A DNA stretch of 64,000 bases from Lewinellaceae bacterium (GTDB lineage: Bacteria; Bacteroidota; Bacteroidia; Chitinophagales; Saprospiraceae), in NCBI GenBank assembly GCA_020636045.1, contig JACJYP010000010.1, forward strand, positions 1-64,000, given 5' to 3'. Below are positions 35,796 to 44,419 of this stretch, piece by piece. The notes below the pieces were generated by a model that saw only the letters and a program-made list of their open reading frames with translations, did not search any database and had not been told where the DNA came from. Within the stretch, counting starts at the first letter, position 1. Each line of letters starts with the position of its first letter. The translations under genes were made by a program, and so were the position numbers.

Positions 35796-37949
35796 ATGCA
35801 TATCGATACGCCTTTCGTGAAAAAGGCCCGCCGGGCGGCTTGCTTTTTACTCCTGCTCACCGCTTTCCACGCGCGGGCCGACATACGACTTCCCTCCATT
35901 TTTGGCAGCCACATGGTATTGCAGCAGAATACGGAGATCCGTTTCTGGGGCTGGGCGGCGCCGGAAGACAAACTTGTGATTTTATGTTCCTGGTTGCCGG
36001 GGCGCGAATTCAAAGCCGGCGCTGATCGCAGTTCCCTGCAATGGTCGGTTTTACTGCCGACGCCGGAGGCTTCCTACGAGCCGCACTACATCACCATCAA
36101 GGGCGGCTGGGCAGACATTGTGCTCGATGACATTCTTTTTGGCGAAGTATGGGTCTGCTCCGGCCAGTCGAACATGGAATGGCGGCCTTCGTGGGGCAAT
36201 CTCGATATTACCGAAGCCCAGTACGAAGCCGCCAATGATTCTTCGCTGCGCCTGTTTACCGTACCGCGCATGTCGGTACCCGAGTCGGCGAACGACTGCC
36301 GGGGCGCCTGGAGTCGAAGCACCCGCGAAGAGATGCGGCAGTTCAGCGCCGTGGCCTACTTTTTCGGGCGCGAGTTGCGCGACCGGCTCGGCATACCGAT
36401 CGGGCTGATCAATACCAGTTGGGGCGGCACGCCCATCGAAGCGTGGATGCATGAGCAGGATTTCGAGACCGGCGCATTCGCCACAGCCATTACCGAGCAC
36501 CACCCGATCTGGAACTACGGTCGCCCCGGCTCGCTCTGGAACGGCATGATCGCTCCGCTTATCTCATTGAAGATCAAAGGCTTTCTCTGGTATCAGGGAG
36601 AAACAAACACCTACAATCCCGGGCTGTACGCCGATATGCTGCAACAACTCGCTGCCGACTGGCGCGCGGATTTCGGAGACTCTGAACTGGCATTTTACTA
36701 CGTTCAGATCGCTCCCTGGCGCTACGGCACGCCCCGCGAGGGAGCGGAACTGCGCGACCGGCAACGCCGCGCACTCGACCTGATCCCTCATTCGGGCATG
36801 GCAGTCACCAGCGACATCGGCAATATAGAAGACATACACCCGGGCAATAAAACGGATGTGGGCAAACGCCTCGCGGCCTGGGCGCTGAAAAACGATTACG
36901 GCATGACGGATATCGTCTGCTCGGGCCCTTTGTACAGGGGAATGAGCATAGAAGGCAATAAGGCCCGCGTACATTTCGATTATGCAAAGGGCGGTCTGCA
37001 GGCGCACGGCGAACGCATTTGCTGCTTCGAGATCGCCGGAACCGACCGGCATTTTTACCCAGCAACGGCCGTCATAGAAGGCGAAAGCGCTTTGGTGTTT
37101 TCTCCGGAAGTGCCGGCGCCGGCAGCCGTTCGCTTCGCTTTTGGGAATATTTCCGAGCCGAATTTATTTAATGCAGAAGGCTTACCCGCCTCCTGCTTCC
37201 GCACCGACGACTGGCCGGCGGTATGGCGCAACGCGGATTTCAAGGTCCTGAAAATACTCGACAACGGCGATGCCCTGCTGAGCATCAGTTGCTCCGATCC
37301 GGCTTCGCGCATCCGCTATACCCTCGACGGCAGCGAGCCCGACACCGAAAACGGACAATGGGCAGTACCCGGCACTCCCATGCAAGTATCACCCGGAAAA
37401 GTATTGACAACCAGGGTGTTCGACGCACAAATGGCGCCCGCAGATCGGACCGATCAATTTGCGCTGCAGCTACACCTCGCTTCCGGAAAAACCGTGGTCC
37501 CCTCGCCGGAACCCTCTGCGAAACATCCCGGCAGTGCGGGCACGAAAAGCCTGAGCGACGGTCTGCTCGGCACGACCAGTCCATGGGATATGGCCTGGCA
37601 GGGTTACGAAGGCGATGACGCAACCTGGACGATCGACCTGGGAAAAGTGCAGCGGATCGGGCGCATCCGGGCGGGCTTTTTACGCGCCACCGCCCAATGG
37701 ATATTTCCACCCCTGTCCCTGCGCGTATCCGTTTCAGATGATGGCAAGGTATTTACCCCGGCAGGCGAGTGGTCGGAGCCGCCGGTTACGCGCCATTTAA
37801 GTACAGATGTCAAAAGACCCAGCCTCGAAATCGGAAAAAAGGCGCGTTACATTCGCATGGAAGCAAAAAATATTGGCCTTTGTCCTGAATGGCACCAGGG
37901 CAAAGGCCAAAAAGCGTGGATGTACGTCGATGAAATTACCGTGGAATAG
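35796..37949 (+). CDS. Secreted sialate O-acetylesterase-family carbohydrate esterase with C-terminal discoidin-like domain
   Basis: A 717-residue exported protein (signal at residues 1-30, ends ARAD). The N-terminal sandwich MVLQQNTEIRFWGWA is typical of the family. The SGNH esterase core has the nucleophile block GEVWVCSGQSNMEW at about 105-118, GLINTSWGGTPIEAW, FLWYQGETNTYNPG and the His motif NIEDIHPGNKTDVGKRLA near 345. After about residue 470 comes a chitobiase-type C-terminal module (SDPASRIRYTLDGSEPD), and the last 140 residues form an F5/8-type discoidin domain (DDATWTIDLGKVQRIGRIRAG). Such esterases remove acetyl groups from sialic acid, xylan or mannan; given the mannan genes nearby, acetyl-mannan is the likeliest target, by context only. 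Confidence 0.88.
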   Translation: MHIDTPFVKKARRAACFLLLLTAFHARADIRLPSIFGSHMVLQQNTEIRFWGWAAPEDKLVILCSWLPGREFKAGADRSSLQWSVLLPTPEASYEPHYITIKGGWADIVLDDILFGEVWVCSGQSNMEWRPSWGNLDITEAQYEAANDSSLRLFTVPRMSVPESANDCRGAWSRSTREEMRQFSAVAYFFGRELRDRLGIPIGLINTSWGGTPIEAWMHEQDFETGAFATAITEHHPIWNYGRPGSLWNGMIAPLISLKIKGFLWYQGETNTYNPGLYADMLQQLAADWRADFGDSELAFYYVQIAPWRYGTPREGAELRDRQRRALDLIPHSGMAVTSDIGNIEDIHPGNKTDVGKRLAAWALKNDYGMTDIVCSGPLYRGMSIEGNKARVHFDYAKGGLQAHGERICCFEIAGTDRHFYPATAVIEGESALVFSPEVPAPAAVRFAFGNISEPNLFNAEGLPASCFRTDDWPAVWRNADFKVLKILDNGDALLSISCSDPASRIRYTLDGSEPDTENGQWAVPGTPMQVSPGKVLTTRVFDAQMAPADRTDQFALQLHLASGKTVVPSPEPSAKHPGSAGTKSLSDGLLGTTSPWDMAWQGYEGDDATWTIDLGKVQRIGRIRAGFLRATAQWIFPPLSLRVSVSDDGKVFTPAGEWSEPPVTRHLSTDVKRPSLEIGKKARYIRMEAKNIGLCPEWHQGKGQKAWMYVDEITVE

Positions 37950-37990
37950 GCGCGGTGCATTCAGCGCCGGAAAGAATCTCCGGCGGTATA

Positions 37991-38368
37991 TCAGCCTTTG
38001 ACCACCTGCTTTATCCAGGTATGGTCGCCAAGGCGAAAACGCACGGTATAAGTCCCGTCCGGAAAACCGCTCAGGTCAACCTTGACGGTTTTGGAGCCTG
38101 CTGGGATTTCGCGGTTGACCAGCACGTCGGCTGTCGGGGTCAACACCTGAAGGGTAATGGCCTGGCGCAGCCCCTTTCCAAAGCCGATATGCGCCATATT
38201 GTCTGTTGTAGCGGGTGCGACGGAAAAAGCGGGTTCGGAAGACACAGGGGTTTCGTCGGAAACAGTCGGGTAGTAGGACAACGTGCCGTCGAGAACGGCG
38301 AGATCGTGTTGTGCGTGCAGGGTTTGCAACAATGCTGCTGCGAGCAGGGAAAAGAGGAACGTTTTCAT
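37991..38368 (-). CDS. Small secreted protein resembling a stand-alone T9SS sorting domain
   Basis: 125 residues with a signal peptide (MKTFLFSLLAAALLQTLHAQ). The last 60 residues (QAITLQVLTPTADVLVNREI ... SKTVKVDLSGFPDGTYTVRFRLGDHTWIKQVVKG) have the strand pattern and LSGFPDGTYTV signature of a type A T9SS C-terminal domain, but there is almost no cargo in front of it. It faces away from the M1 peptidase gene. Function unknown. Confidence 0.72.
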   Translation of the reverse strand: MKTFLFSLLAAALLQTLHAQHDLAVLDGTLSYYPTVSDETPVSSEPAFSVAPATTDNMAHIGFGKGLRQAITLQVLTPTADVLVNREIPAGSKTVKVDLSGFPDGTYTVRFRLGDHTWIKQVVKG

Positions 38369-38613
38369 AGCCGTAAAAGATTAATGATCAGTAAGTGATT
38401 GGTACTGAATAAGAAAACATTCCCGGCAGAAGGTTGCGCAGCGGACAGAAAATTAACACGCTGTTCCGACGAACGGCCAGTTTTAACGGTCGAACGGAGC
38501 GGAAATAACGGATTGCAGTGGTCGTCGATCGTAATTCCCGGCAGTTGGAAGCAGTAAATTATTGTGACCGGCACAGGCCATTGATGTACCAGGGACGACA
38601 CCCTTGATATTTA

Positions 38614-38798
38614 TATTTAACTCAAGTTGTGACCTGTTTAACGGCTTGGAGAGAAAACCGAAAGATCGTGCATGGAAGTTGTTGGCGGGACGCCAACAAC
38701 GGCAAAGAAGCCGTTTTCTGTAACGAAATGCCGCTGTTGGCGTCCCGCCAACAGCAAACGCAACGAACCGATCAATTGGTCACAACTTGAGTTATTTA
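38614..38798. mobile_element. MITE-like element with terminal inverted repeats and a target duplication
   Basis: A 173-bp element (38620-38792) is bounded by perfect terminal inverted repeats ACTCAAGTTGTGACC and GGTCACAACTTGAGT. A direct TATTTA is present on both sides (38614-38619 and 38793-38798), as expected of a target-site duplication. Inside are two perfect 10-bp hairpins, GTTGTTGGCG/CGCCAACAAC (38678-38700) and GCTGTTGGCG/CGCCAACAGC (38733-38755), which are also complementary to each other. It has no coding capacity, so it would need a transposase in trans. The remainder of the 38369-38837 gap shows nothing recognisable. Confidence 0.7.
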
Positions 38799-38837
38799 GA
38801 TACTCCTGCAGCAGCCGGCTTAGACGACCTTTTTAAT

Positions 38838-40481
38838 CTACATTTTCCTCGAGTTCACATAAAAGTTCTCGTCGATCTTCAGGTCTTTTCTTTTGGAGAG
38901 TTTGCAGGCACTGCTTTTCCACTCTGTGGTTGGATAGATAAACTCGTATTTACCCTTATGTAACACAACTTTCACGGGCATATCAAACCCATCCACGCAG
39001 TTGGTCCAGCGGTATTCGAGTTTGTTTTTTGAAATGCGGTATTCCAGCACCGGTATGTCCGTAGTAAGCAGGTACTGGTCGAACACCTTTTGCAGGGGTT
39101 TGCCTGATTCGCGGATCATATAGGCCTCGATCTGGGCGCCGTCTACTGTCTGGTGGTAAAACTCACGGTTCAGCCCACGCAGGATGTCGCGCCATTTCAC
39201 GTCGTCGTCCACGATCTGGCGAATGGTGTGCAGCATATTGCCGCCTTTGTAGTACATATCGATCGAGCCCTCCGAATTGACGCCGTAAATACCCGTGATC
39301 GGCGACCTGTTTTCGATCAGTTTCCGGCAGCCCCTGATGTAAGCTGCCCCCGCTTCCTTGCCATAGTAGTATTCGGTGTACAGTCCTTCGCTGTAATTGG
39401 TGAAACTCTCGTGTATCCACATGTCGGCGATGTCGCGATACGTAATATTATTGGCAAACCATTCGTGTCCCGATTCGTGAACGATAATAAAGTCCCACTT
39501 CAGGCCCCAGCCGGTATCCGAAAGATCGGTGCCGCGATAGCCATTGCGGTAGCCGTTGCCGTAGGTGATCGAACTCTGATGCTCCATGCCGAGGTAAGGC
39601 ACCTCCACCAGTTTGTAGCCGTCTTCGTAAAAAGGATACGGGCCGAACCAGTACTCGAATGCCTTTAGCATTTTTTTCACCTGTGCGAACTGCACTTTTG
39701 CTTTTTCCAGATTCTTCGGCAACACGTAATAATCTAGGTCCAGAATACCCTTTTCTCCTGAAAATGTATCGGTAAAATGTGTGTAGCCGCCAATGTTGAG
39801 GTTGATGCCGTAGTTGTTGATGGGGTTTGACACGAACCACTCGAAGCTGCGGGTGCCGTCGGGATTTTCCGTCGTGCGCCGCAAACGGCCGTTGGAAACA
39901 TCCATCAGCCCTTTCGGAACAGTCACGATGACGGTCTGCGAATCGGGTTCGTCGTACATGTGGTCTTTGCAGGGCCACCACACGCTGGCGCCCAGGCCCT
40001 GGCAGGAAGTGGCGATGAACGGCTTTCCGCTGCCGTCATCCGACCAACTGAAGCCGCCATCCCAGGGGGCATGTCTGGCTTCACGCGGCATGCCTTCGTA
40101 CCAGACGGTCACAGAAGCGCGCATCCCCGATCGCTGGGGTTTTTGCAGCGACACCAGATAGGCGTTGCGGCCGATCTTTTCGAATGGCAGCGTATCGCCG
40201 TCCTGCTCTACCCGGGTGATGCGCAGCGGCGGTTGCAGGTCGACCTGCATGCGTTTGCCCGGTTCCAGCACTCTATAATGGATTTCGTTGCTGCCGGAAA
40301 TGCTTTTTTTATCGGGAAAAACCTGCACATCGAGGCGATAATAGCACAGGTCCCACCAGGCCCTTTCGGGCGTGATGCTGCCGCGCAGGGTGTCGTCGTG
40401 GTTGAAAACCTGAATTTGCGCGCCGGCGCTGGTACAAACAAACAAGGCCGCAAAAAGCAATACAGAACGAAACTGGAACAT
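38838..40481 (-). CDS. Secreted M1-family metallopeptidase
   Basis: About 547 residues. The start is the ATG giving MFQFRSVLLFAALFVCTSAGAQ, a signal peptide. The M1 N-terminal saddle domain includes YYRLDVQVFPDKKSISGSNEIHY. The aminopeptidase motif GxMEN appears as YLGMEHQSS. Zinc ligands are H335, H339 and E358 in HESGHEW and IHESFTNYSEG, with the catalytic E336. The HEXXH-18-E spacing is exact. The protein ends soon after the catalytic domain, without the large ERAP-like C-terminal domain, so it belongs to the short Bacteroidota M1 type. It acts outside the cytoplasm on peptides. It is divergent from the GH130 gene. Confidence 0.94.
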   Translation of the reverse strand: MFQFRSVLLFAALFVCTSAGAQIQVFNHDDTLRGSITPERAWWDLCYYRLDVQVFPDKKSISGSNEIHYRVLEPGKRMQVDLQPPLRITRVEQDGDTLPFEKIGRNAYLVSLQKPQRSGMRASVTVWYEGMPREARHAPWDGGFSWSDDGSGKPFIATSCQGLGASVWWPCKDHMYDEPDSQTVIVTVPKGLMDVSNGRLRRTTENPDGTRSFEWFVSNPINNYGINLNIGGYTHFTDTFSGEKGILDLDYYVLPKNLEKAKVQFAQVKKMLKAFEYWFGPYPFYEDGYKLVEVPYLGMEHQSSITYGNGYRNGYRGTDLSDTGWGLKWDFIIVHESGHEWFANNITYRDIADMWIHESFTNYSEGLYTEYYYGKEAGAAYIRGCRKLIENRSPITGIYGVNSEGSIDMYYKGGNMLHTIRQIVDDDVKWRDILRGLNREFYHQTVDGAQIEAYMIRESGKPLQKVFDQYLLTTDIPVLEYRISKNKLEYRWTNCVDGFDMPVKVVLHKGKYEFIYPTTEWKSSACKLSKRKDLKIDENFYVNSRKM

Positions 40482-40621
40482 AGATTCGGTAAAAGATGAA
40501 AGATCGGGAGGCGAAGGTAGGGCAGCCGGGCGGCATGGAACAGTATAAAATCGACGGAATGCGTCCATTCTGCCCCCTGCAAATGAGCAAAATCACCCCC
40601 CGACGCCACGCGCCCGGTGCA

Positions 40622-40629
40622 TAGATTTG
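40622..40629 (+). promoter_or_regulatory. Candidate -7 box of the GH130-epimerase operon
   Basis: TAGATTTG is a full match to TAnnTTTG and lies 21 bp before the GH130 ATG. Confidence 0.45.
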
Positions 40630-40650
40630 CCGTGTTTTAAAAAACAGCAT

Positions 40651-41835
40651 ATGAATACACCCGAAATTTTCAAGCAGCGACTGTCGGATCTAACGACTGA
40701 ACACGAGCAGCTGATCGGTCGCGAAAACCGGCCGCAACGACCCGGCAACGGCATTTACGAGCGCTGGCAACACCCGGTTCTGACCCCTGCGCACGCCCCC
40801 CTGTTCTGGCGCTATGACCTCGATCCCGCCACCAACCCCTTTCTCATGGAGCGCCTCGGCATCAACGCCACTTTCAATTCAGGGGCGATCCTCTGGCAGG
40901 GGAAATACCTGATGGTGGTGCGGGTAGAAGGCAATGACCGCAAGTCGTTTTTCGCCATTGCGGAAAGCGCCACCGGTGTCGACGGATTTCGCTTTTGGGA
41001 CTATCCCATCCGACTGCCGGAAAACGACGATCCCGATACCAATGTGTACGACATGCGCCTCACACAACACGAAGACGGGTGGATTTACGGGCTTTTTTGC
41101 ACCGAACGCAAGGACACCGCCCTGCCACACGATACTACGGCCGCAACGGCCAAATGCGGGATCGCACGCAGCAGGGACATGATGCACTGGGAGCGCCTGC
41201 CAGACCTCATCTCCCACGCCGGACAGCAGCGCAACGTAGTGCTGCACCCCGAATTCGTTGATGGTAAATACGCGCTTTACACCCGGCCGCAGGACGGCTT
41301 CATCGAAGTCGGCAGCGGCGGCGGTATCGGCTGGGGCCTTTGTGACAGCATGGAAAAGGCCGAAGTGCTGCGTGAGACGATCATCGACGGCAAAATTTAC
41401 CACACCATCAAGGAAGTAAAAAACGGGCAGGGGCCTCCACCACTGAAGACGGAAGCGGGCTGGCTGCACCTCGCTCACGGAGTCCGCAATACCGCTGCCG
41501 GACTGCGTTACGTGCTGTATTTGTTTGTGACCGACCTGCGCGAACCCTGGCGCGTCATCCATGCGCCGGGCGGTCATATCATCGCGCCGGAAGGAGAAGA
41601 GCGAGTAGGCGACGTCTCCAACGTGGTGTTTTCCAACGGCTGGATCCGCAACGAGCGCGACGAGGTGTTCATTTACTACGGCTCCTCGGACACGCGCATG
41701 CATGTGGCGACTACGACCGTCGCGCAATTGATCGATTACGCAAAAAACACGCCGCCCGACGGCCTGCGTTCGGCAGCGAGCGTGGCAGCACGCTGCGCGC
41801 TGATCGACCGCAACCTGGCGCTCAAAAACGGGTGA
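40651..41835 (+). CDS. GH130 4-O-beta-D-mannosyl-D-glucose phosphorylase
   Basis: A 394-residue GH130 enzyme starting at ATG (MNTPEIFKQRLSDL). The family's single proton-donor aspartate is D134 in DTNVYDMRLTQHEDG. Other subfamily-1 features are NPVLTP-like WQHPVLTPAHAP, GINATFNSGAILWQGKYLMVVRVEG, HPEFVDGKYALYTRPQDGF and GWLHLAHGVRNT. The enzyme splits mannosyl-glucose with phosphate into mannose-1-phosphate and glucose in the cytoplasm; there is no signal peptide. Its stop overlaps the upstream region of the epimerase gene (2-bp spacing), which makes its substrate, so the pair is one unit. Confidence 0.93.
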   Translation: MNTPEIFKQRLSDLTTEHEQLIGRENRPQRPGNGIYERWQHPVLTPAHAPLFWRYDLDPATNPFLMERLGINATFNSGAILWQGKYLMVVRVEGNDRKSFFAIAESATGVDGFRFWDYPIRLPENDDPDTNVYDMRLTQHEDGWIYGLFCTERKDTALPHDTTAATAKCGIARSRDMMHWERLPDLISHAGQQRNVVLHPEFVDGKYALYTRPQDGFIEVGSGGGIGWGLCDSMEKAEVLRETIIDGKIYHTIKEVKNGQGPPPLKTEAGWLHLAHGVRNTAAGLRYVLYLFVTDLREPWRVIHAPGGHIIAPEGEERVGDVSNVVFSNGWIRNERDEVFIYYGSSDTRMHVATTTVAQLIDYAKNTPPDGLRSAASVAARCALIDRNLALKNG

Positions 41836-41837
41836 TC

Positions 41838-43070
41838 ATGAAAAAAGAAAACGGAAAGGCAGATCCGCCGGGCATTTCCGGTGAACTGGAGCATCTGCAC
41901 AGTGCAGCGCAACAAAGCCTCCGCGACATCCTTGAGTGGTGGGAAACGCGCATGACCGACCGGCAAAACGGCGGCTATTACGGCCGTATCGACGGCCACG
42001 GCAGGCTGCACCCGGAAGCCGACAAAGGCGTGATCCTGAACGCCCGCATCTTGTGGACGTTCAGTGCAGCGGCCCGGTACAACGGTACAGCACGGTACCA
42101 CGAAAACGCCGAACGGGCTTTTCGTTATTTTTCACAGTATTTCCACGACGAACAGGAAGGGGGCATCTACTGGATGCTCGACTACCAGGGAAAGCCCGTA
42201 CAAACAAAAAAACAGGTATATGCGCAGGCATTTGCCATTTACGCCCTGTCGGAATACTACCTGCTCACCCGTGATCCGGCAGCGCTGGAACGCGCGCAGG
42301 AAATTTTCTGGCTACTGGAACAATACAGCCTCGACCGAGAGCGGGGCGGATATTTCGAGGCCTTTTCGCGCGACTGGCAGCCACTGAGCGACCTGCGCCT
42401 TTCAGAAAAAGACGCCAACGAAGCCAAAACGATGAATACCCACCTGCACGTCCTGGAAGCCTATACGGCCCTTTTCCGCGCTACCCGGCAGGCGGAGGTC
42501 GGCGCCGCATTAAAGGGCTTGATCTGGTTGTTTTTGGAAAAATTTGTCGACCCGGACACGGCGCACCTGCGCCTTTTCTTCGACGAACACTGGGCCCTGA
42601 AATCCGATCATATTTCCTTCGGGCACGACATCGAGGCCGCGTGGTTGCTCTGCGATGCCGCCGATGCGCTCGGCGATGCGTCATTGTCGAAACGTACTGG
42701 CGAACTGGCGGTGCGCATCGCCGCCGCTACCCTCCGCGAAGGCATCGACCCTGCAGACGGCGGCCTGTGGAACGAAGCCGCTCCCCCGGCCGTCATCGAC
42801 CGGAACAAGGACTGGTGGCCACAGGCGGAAGCCGTCGTCGGGTTCCTGTATGCGTGGAAATTATCAGGTAATGATGTATTTGCCGCTGCGGCTATCCGCT
42901 CCTGGCAATTCATCGAAACATATCTGGTCGACCGGGCGCAGGGCGAATGGTTCTGGGCCCTGCGTGCCGACGGGCAACCCGACCGGGGCAACGACAAGGC
43001 CGGCCCCTGGAAATGCCCTTACCACAATGGCCGGGCATGTATGATGGTCGGGCAGTTGCTGGCGCCGTGA
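41838..43070 (+). CDS. Cellobiose/mannobiose 2-epimerase (AGE family)
   Basis: 410 residues from an ATG; a GTG two codons upstream overlaps the GH130 stop and is less likely. It is an (alpha/alpha)6-barrel of the N-acylglucosamine 2-epimerase family. Expected catalytic histidines are seen at H202/H204 (MNTHLHVLEAY), H263 (FGHDIEAAWLL) and H396 (CPYHNGRACMM). The motif NGGYYGRIDGHG and DKGVILNARILWTFSAA are typical of cellobiose 2-epimerases. It converts the reducing-end mannose of beta-1,4-mannobiose to glucose, giving the substrate of the GH130 phosphorylase directly upstream. It is cytoplasmic. Confidence 0.93.
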   Translation: MKKENGKADPPGISGELEHLHSAAQQSLRDILEWWETRMTDRQNGGYYGRIDGHGRLHPEADKGVILNARILWTFSAAARYNGTARYHENAERAFRYFSQYFHDEQEGGIYWMLDYQGKPVQTKKQVYAQAFAIYALSEYYLLTRDPAALERAQEIFWLLEQYSLDRERGGYFEAFSRDWQPLSDLRLSEKDANEAKTMNTHLHVLEAYTALFRATRQAEVGAALKGLIWLFLEKFVDPDTAHLRLFFDEHWALKSDHISFGHDIEAAWLLCDAADALGDASLSKRTGELAVRIAAATLREGIDPADGGLWNEAAPPAVIDRNKDWWPQAEAVVGFLYAWKLSGNDVFAAAAIRSWQFIETYLVDRAQGEWFWALRADGQPDRGNDKAGPWKCPYHNGRACMMVGQLLAP

Positions 43071-43073
43071 AGA

Positions 43074-43601
43074 TCAGTGTGGCAGGCGCTCGCGCAAAAA
43101 GCCGTAAGTCCAGGTACCTGCGATGGCGCTCAGGATCGCCACGATGATGACCGTCGCGCCGGTACCTACCTGGGCGAACAGTGGACCGGGGCAAGCGCCC
43201 GTCATGGCCCATCCAAGGCCGAACAACAGGCCGCCGATCACATTGCCCTTGGTGAATTTTTTCTGCTGAAAATCAATCTGTTCGCCGAAGATCGTTTTTA
43301 CCTTGAAACGCTTGATAAGCCAGACGGACAAGGCGCCGACCATTACGGCCGTACCGATCACGCCGTACATGTGAAAGGACTGCAAGCGGAACATTTCCTG
43401 GATGCGGAACCAGGAAATTACTTCGGCCTTCACGAGCGTAATGCCGAAGAATATTCCTACAGCTGCATACTTGAGGTTGTACCACCAGGGGTGGCTGATC
43501 TGCGAGTCGTTGATGCACATGGCATCCAGCGAGCGTACTTCAAAATCGGTATTAACTTCCGGCGTTGTGGCCGGCGCTGAGGCCTCTATTGTATTTTCCA
43601 T
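43074..43601 (-). CDS. YeeE/YedE-family (DUF6691-like) sulfur transport protein
   Basis: A 175-residue membrane protein with four hydrophobic helices after a 40-residue N-terminal tail. The family signature is GGLLFGLGWAMTGACPGPLFAQVG, with the cysteine of GACPGP that in YeeE-type channels relays thiosulfate sulfur. It is half the size of full-length YeeE; in many bacteria two half-size genes, as here with the next one (18 bp apart), make one transporter. It is the last gene of the minus-strand sulfur run. Confidence 0.85.
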   Translation of the reverse strand: MENTIEASAPATTPEVNTDFEVRSLDAMCINDSQISHPWWYNLKYAAVGIFFGITLVKAEVISWFRIQEMFRLQSFHMYGVIGTAVMVGALSVWLIKRFKVKTIFGEQIDFQQKKFTKGNVIGGLLFGLGWAMTGACPGPLFAQVGTGATVIIVAILSAIAGTWTYGFLRERLPH

Positions 43602-43619
43602 GATCGCGAAAAATGCGGT

Positions 43620-44183
43620 TTAGAGGGAAAGGATGTGTGGAAGGATCAGGTTGGCCATGATAAAGCCGCCGGCCATAAATGACATCGTGGCGATCAGCGA
43701 GGGCAACTGCAGGTTGGACAGGCCCATGATGGCGTGCCCGGAGGTGCATCCGCCCGCGTAGCGCGTGCCGAAGCCCACCAGAAAACCGCCGACCACGATC
43801 AGGATAAAACTGCGCGGCGTCAGCAGGTATTTCCAGTCAAACAGGTCGGCCGGCACCATGCTTTGGTAGTCTGCCACGCCGTATGAAGCCAGTTCGTCGG
43901 CCAGCGCGGGCGCTACCTGCACGGGGTTTGGATCGGCAAGCCAGGCTGTTGCGATGACTGCACCGAGCACGATCCCGCCCACGAAAAACATGTTCCAGGC
44001 TTCCTTCTTCCAGTCGTATTTGAAAAATTTGATGTTGGCCGGGAAACACGACGCGCAGATGTGGCGCAGGCTCGACGAAATACCGAAATGCCTGTTGCCC
44101 AGCAGCAACAGCGCGGGCACGGTCAACCCGGCAATAACTCCGGCCACATACCAGGGCCAGGGTTGCTTCAAAATCTCGATCAT
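43620..44183 (-). CDS. YeeE/YedE-family sulfur transport protein
   Basis: A 187-residue membrane protein with about four helices and the YeeE signature GFGTRYAGGCTSGHAIMGLSNL, including the conserved cysteine of GGCTSGH. There is an extra SLRHICASCFPANIKFF stretch with two cysteines near residue 45. It pairs with the half-size protein downstream, predicted to bring thiosulfate or a similar sulfur compound into the cytoplasm. A Crp/Fnr-type site (44278) and an aligned -7-like box (44247) lie upstream. Confidence 0.87.
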   Translation of the reverse strand: MIEILKQPWPWYVAGVIAGLTVPALLLLGNRHFGISSSLRHICASCFPANIKFFKYDWKKEAWNMFFVGGIVLGAVIATAWLADPNPVQVAPALADELASYGVADYQSMVPADLFDWKYLLTPRSFILIVVGGFLVGFGTRYAGGCTSGHAIMGLSNLQLPSLIATMSFMAGGFIMANLILPHILSL

Positions 44184-44246
44184 CTTTGAAAACAGTTTTT
44201 GTTCGCAGCGGGATATGAGTTTTCCCGCTCTGGTTTAAAAGCGACA

Positions 44247-44291
44247 CAAAAATGCAGGCACGGCGCGCCTGAACTTGGTGACATTTGTCAC
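44247..44291 (-). promoter_or_regulatory. Crp/Fnr-type site A and -7-like box, upstream of the YeeE/YedE pair
   Basis: The perfect 14-bp dyad GTGACA-TT-TGTCAC lies at 44278-44291. On the minus strand CATTTTTG (44254-44247) carries the TTTG of a -7 box. The dyad centre is 37.5 bp from the last base of that box, the same as at sites B and C. The intervening 44184-44419 gap holds nothing else. Confidence 0.7.
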
Positions 44292-44419
44292 ATAAGGGGA
44301 TTTTTTTGAGTGTGCGGGATTGGGTTATTCACCAGGCAAACTTATATCACGCATTAGACCCTTGTAAGAAAGCAGTTTTGACCACTCCTAAATATTGGAA
44401 TGGTTGCATCTACCCGTTC

